From: an uncultured bacterium
GTDB taxonomy: Bacteria > Bacillota > Clostridia > Lachnospirales > Lachnospiraceae
DNA length: 8,715 nt
Reading direction: 5' to 3'
Assembly (NCBI GenBank): GCA_947086625.1
Contig: CAMTZV010000030.1
Span: 1 to 8,715, forward strand
Shown here: one piece after another, positions 6,100 to 8,715 of the stretch
Layout: the number at the start of each line of letters is the position of its first letter
Numbering within the stretch: position 1 is the first letter of the stretch
Program-made: the position numbers and the translations under genes
The notes under the pieces: model-generated
Database searches by the model: none
The model's input: only the letters and a program-made list of their open reading frames with translations
Told to the model about the DNA's origin: nothing

Positions 6100-6128
6100 G
6101 GGCGTCTTCCGCCGCCGGAGATACGCCC
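6100..6128 (-). other. Stem-loop in the gap between the restriction gene and the redox pair
   Basis: GGGCGT (minus-strand reading) at the far end pairs with ACGCCC at 6100-6105, and an inner TCCG/CGGA stem closes a four-base loop. It lies between the restriction gene stop (6145) and the ribosome site of the CXXC gene. No U-tract follows on the minus strand, so termination is unlikely; it may be an mRNA processing or stability element, or chance in GC-rich DNA. Confidence 0.3.
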
Positions 6129-6144
6129 CGCGGTCCGAAGCGCA

Positions 6145-8715
6145 CTACGCCACCGCGTTCGCGTTGATCTGCTCGATCACCCTGCGGATGCCCGTCCAGA
6201 CATTTAAATCCGTAAAAATCTCCACGACGCTTCCACGGTCCGTAAACGGCGCTTCCTGCAAGACGGACAGATCCTTCATCAGGCCGTTGTGAACGATGTA
6301 CTCCACGATCCGATTCACGAAATAAATCTGCCTGCTGTCCAGATTCGCCCCGTCCAGATAGTCCGAAAACGCTTCCTTCGCGGCATTCATGTCAAGCCCG
6401 ACGATTTCCCGCACAAATTCCCCGAGTGGCTTTTCCCCGTATTCTTTTTCATAATCCTCCCGTGTCCCGAGCTCACTCCACAAAATTTCCTCGAGCGATT
6501 TCACATCCGTCTCCGTCAGGGGCTGATTCGTCTTCAGCTTCGCAATGACCAGATGATCGGGATGCTTTCGGATATAAAATTCCGCCTTTGCCCTGTAATT
6601 TGCCAGCTCGTCGCTCTCGAGCTCGGACTCGTGCCATTCCTGCGATAAAATCTCATCCGTAAAATCGGTCACATACTTCGTCGCTTCCGTCAGCGGCACA
6701 TACTTCATCAGATCGCGCATGCTTTCGCGGATATGCTCCAGCTCGTCGATGCCCGCATCGTCCACATAGCCGGTGTGCAGAATCTTCTGAATCAAATCCG
6801 CCTGCTTTTGCACCTCCGGGATGTTTGCCACATCCGCCACGGCGCGCACCTGCTTCTTCAGGTCGCGTAGCGCCCGCGTATACGTCTTTCCCGCCAGCTG
6901 TGCCAGCTCGATCCCATACATCAGCGCGTCGAACCTGACTGCACTGACTTCCTCCTCCCCGGGAGGCAAAAGCGGCGCCAGCTCCTCGCGGATCACACGC
7001 GTATCCTCATATGTCAGTGCGTCGTAATTTTTTGCATGTGCATAAAGATTCACGTATTTTAAATGCTGGCGCACCGCAAAATTGTCACGGTTCAGCCCCG
7101 ACACCTGTTCGCTCATCATCCCGACCAGCTTTTCCCGCCAGGCGGCCAGCCGCTCTGCCTGATACTGCGCCTTTTGCAGCTGAAACGCGAGATCAAATTC
7201 CAGTGCAAAAACAGCGCCCGGCAGCGCCATGCGGCCTGCGGCCTCTCTTCCGCCGCCCATGCGGAAAAACTCAAAATTGCCGCAAAAATCGAAAATATAA
7301 AACTGCTCCTTGTCGCCGCCGTCCAAAAGCCCCTGGCACAGCCTTGTCCCACGCCCGATCATCTGCCAGAATTTTGCCCTGCTCATCACCTTTTTAAAAA
7401 ATACGAGGTTTAAGATTTCCGGCACATCGATTCCCGTGTCGAGCATGTCCACCGAGATAGCGATCCGCGGCAGCTTCTCCGGCTCCGAGAACTCGTCGAT
7501 GGCCGTCTGGGCATAGCTCGTATAATTGTCGATTACCTTCGCGTAATCGTTCGGAAGCTGCGGATATTCCCTGTGGAAAATCTCATATATTTTTTCGGCG
7601 TGATCGTGATTTTTCGCAAATAAAATCGTCTTTCCAAGCGTCGAGCCGTATCCGGTTTTCAGGCCGTCCGACATAAGGGTATGAAGCACCCTGCGGATCG
7701 TGTCCTCGTTAAAAATCCATGTGTTGAGCGCGGACGATGCGATCGCGTCAGGAACCTTTCCCTCCTCGTTCTCAAACGTATTTTCAAAAGCCTCCTTTTC
7801 CTCGTCCGGCAGCTCATCGTACACAATCCCCTGCTCCACAAATTTCAGCGTCGTTTCGATCGACTGGAAATCGACGAGATACCCGTCCTTCACCGCCTGC
7901 GCCAGCTCGTAGCCGTATGTCGGAACGCCGCTCTCCAGCTCAAAAACGGAGTAAGTGTTTTTATCGATTTCATTCTTCGGCGTCGCAGTCAGCCCTACGA
8001 GCGGCGCGTCAAAATAAGAAAAAATATCCCTGTATTTGTTGTAAATCGAGCGGTGTGCCTCGTCGCAGATCACAAGGTCAAAATGCCCGCAGGAAAAAAT
8101 TTTTCCGTCCGCGTCCCGCGCGTCATCGATGACGTTCATCATCGTCTGATAGGTGGAGAACACACAGTGCGCGTCGTAGCCGCCCTTTTCCTCGCACAGG
8201 TTCGTGCAGGAGAGATCCGGCAGGAGGTTTACAAAGCTGCGCTTCGCCTGCGTGACAAGCGAATTGCGGTCCGCCAGAAACAAAATATTTTTGACCCAGC
8301 CCGCCTGTAAGAGCACCTCGCTAAGCGCAATCACGGTTCGCGTCTTGCCCGAACCGGTCGCCATGACGAGCAGCGCCTTCCTCCTGTTTTTCCGGTCAAA
8401 GCTGTCGCAGACCGCTTTGACCGCGCCCTCCTGATAGTAGCGCCCCGCAATCTGTTTGTTGACGACGATATTTTTCAGGTTCGTCCGCATCGCGCATAAA
8501 TTAAACCATTTTTCCAGATCCCTTTTCGAGTAGATCGCCGCGCACGCACGCTCGGGATAGCGGCCGTCGATCACCCGCGTATCAAAGCCGTTTGTCAGAA
8601 ATACAACCGGCCTTCTCCCATACTGCTTTTCCAGCGCATCCGCGTAAAGCTTTGCCTGATGCCGCCCCTTCGCGACATCCGTGCACGTGCGCTTCGCCTC
8701 GATCAGAGCCAGCGG
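6145..8715 (-). CDS. hsdR: Type I restriction enzyme R subunit, EcoEI-like (5' end beyond right edge)
   Basis: The R subunit translocates and cuts DNA that lacks the host methylation pattern, working with M and S subunits. The frame is open from the right edge to TAG at 6145, giving 857 residues without the true start. Numbering from the edge, LIEAKRT at 4-10 is the E-x-K part of the PD-(D/E)XK nuclease; its upstream Asp is outside the window. The SF2 motor follows: QxGRYYQ Q-motif near 88-95, Walker A TGSGKT (120-125), DEAH (218-221), LTATP (242-246), VDMLDTGIDVPE (422-433) and motif VI QMIGRGTRL (451-459). The C-terminal 390 residues are helical and charged, as expected for the EcoEI-type region that contacts the modification complex. 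All motor motifs are intact, so the gene looks functional. hsdM and hsdS would be expected upstream, past the right edge; none lies downstream. Confidence 0.92.
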   Translation of the reverse strand, partial: PLALIEAKRTCTDVAKGRHQAKLYADALEKQYGRRPVVFLTNGFDTRVIDGRYPERACAAIYSKRDLEKWFNLCAMRTNLKNIVVNKQIAGRYYQEGAVKAVCDSFDRKNRRKALLVMATGSGKTRTVIALSEVLLQAGWVKNILFLADRNSLVTQAKRSFVNLLPDLSCTNLCEEKGGYDAHCVFSTYQTMMNVIDDARDADGKIFSCGHFDLVICDEAHRSIYNKYRDIFSYFDAPLVGLTATPKNEIDKNTYSVFELESGVPTYGYELAQAVKDGYLVDFQSIETTLKFVEQGIVYDELPDEEKEAFENTFENEEGKVPDAIASSALNTWIFNEDTIRRVLHTLMSDGLKTGYGSTLGKTILFAKNHDHAEKIYEIFHREYPQLPNDYAKVIDNYTSYAQTAIDEFSEPEKLPRIAISVDMLDTGIDVPEILNLVFFKKVMSRAKFWQMIGRGTRLCQGLLDGGDKEQFYIFDFCGNFEFFRMGGGREAAGRMALPGAVFALEFDLAFQLQKAQYQAERLAAWREKLVGMMSEQVSGLNRDNFAVRQHLKYVNLYAHAKNYDALTYEDTRVIREELAPLLPPGEEEVSAVRFDALMYGIELAQLAGKTYTRALRDLKKQVRAVADVANIPEVQKQADLIQKILHTGYVDDAGIDELEHIRESMRDLMKYVPLTEATKYVTDFTDEILSQEWHESELESDELANYRAKAEFYIRKHPDHLVIAKLKTNQPLTETDVKSLEEILWSELGTREDYEKEYGEKPLGEFVREIVGLDMNAAKEAFSDYLDGANLDSRQIYFVNRIVEYIVHNGLMKDLSVLQEAPFTDRGSVVEIFTDLNVWTGIRRVIEQINANAVA

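Noticed and set aside
6100..6128. Intrinsic terminator after the restriction gene
   Set aside because: A stem exists but no run of U follows it on the minus strand, so I list it only as a stem-loop.
5055..6167. Plus-strand open frame of 370 codons opposite the iron-sulfur gene
   Set aside because: The minus strand has a full set of cysteine cluster motifs; the plus-strand product has none and is an artefact of composition.
6145..8715. Lower GC content of the restriction gene as proof of transfer
   Set aside because: Several sampled lines are AT-richer than the iron-sulfur gene, but stretches of the kinase gene are equally AT-rich, so composition alone does not separate it from its neighbours.

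Overview
The window looks like chromosomal DNA of a GC-rich, spore-forming Firmicute, most likely a Clostridia member such as Lachnospiraceae. The reasons are strong Shine-Dalgarno sites (AGGAGG), a lipoprotein with spore-germination (GerMN) domains, a clostridial-type CXXC microprotein of the CD1871A family, and Gram-positive ComEA and ComEC. The genus cannot be fixed from sequence alone. All seven genes lie on the minus strand, so the biological reading order runs from right to left. No RNA gene, insertion sequence or CRISPR array was seen, and no stretch over 300 bases lacks a gene.

Right part (6145-8715): the R (restriction/translocase) subunit of a type I restriction-modification system. 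It is cut by the right edge, but the nuclease E-x-K motif and the complete helicase motor are visible. Its M and S partners, if present, lie outside the window.

Middle (5022-6073): a two-gene redox module. A 49-residue single-span membrane protein ends in a CxxC motif, and a NapH-like polytopic iron-sulfur protein follows, carrying membrane cysteine motifs and a C-terminal two-cluster ferredoxin domain. They are probably translated from one mRNA and may pass electrons at the membrane.

Left part (1-4993): a tight five-gene operon read from a good sigma-A-type promoter at 4965-4993: comEA (DNA receptor), an OmpR-family response regulator, a membrane histidine kinase, a GerMN lipoprotein, and comEC (DNA uptake channel, cut by the left edge). 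Gaps are 9, 6 and 10 bases, followed by a 23-base overlap. The regulator-kinase-GerMN lipoprotein order matches the actinobacterial mtrA-mtrB-lpqB module, in which the lipoprotein modulates the kinase. Here that module sits between the two core DNA-uptake genes. This is the most interesting hypothesis in the window: an envelope-sensing three-component system physically tied to transformation machinery.
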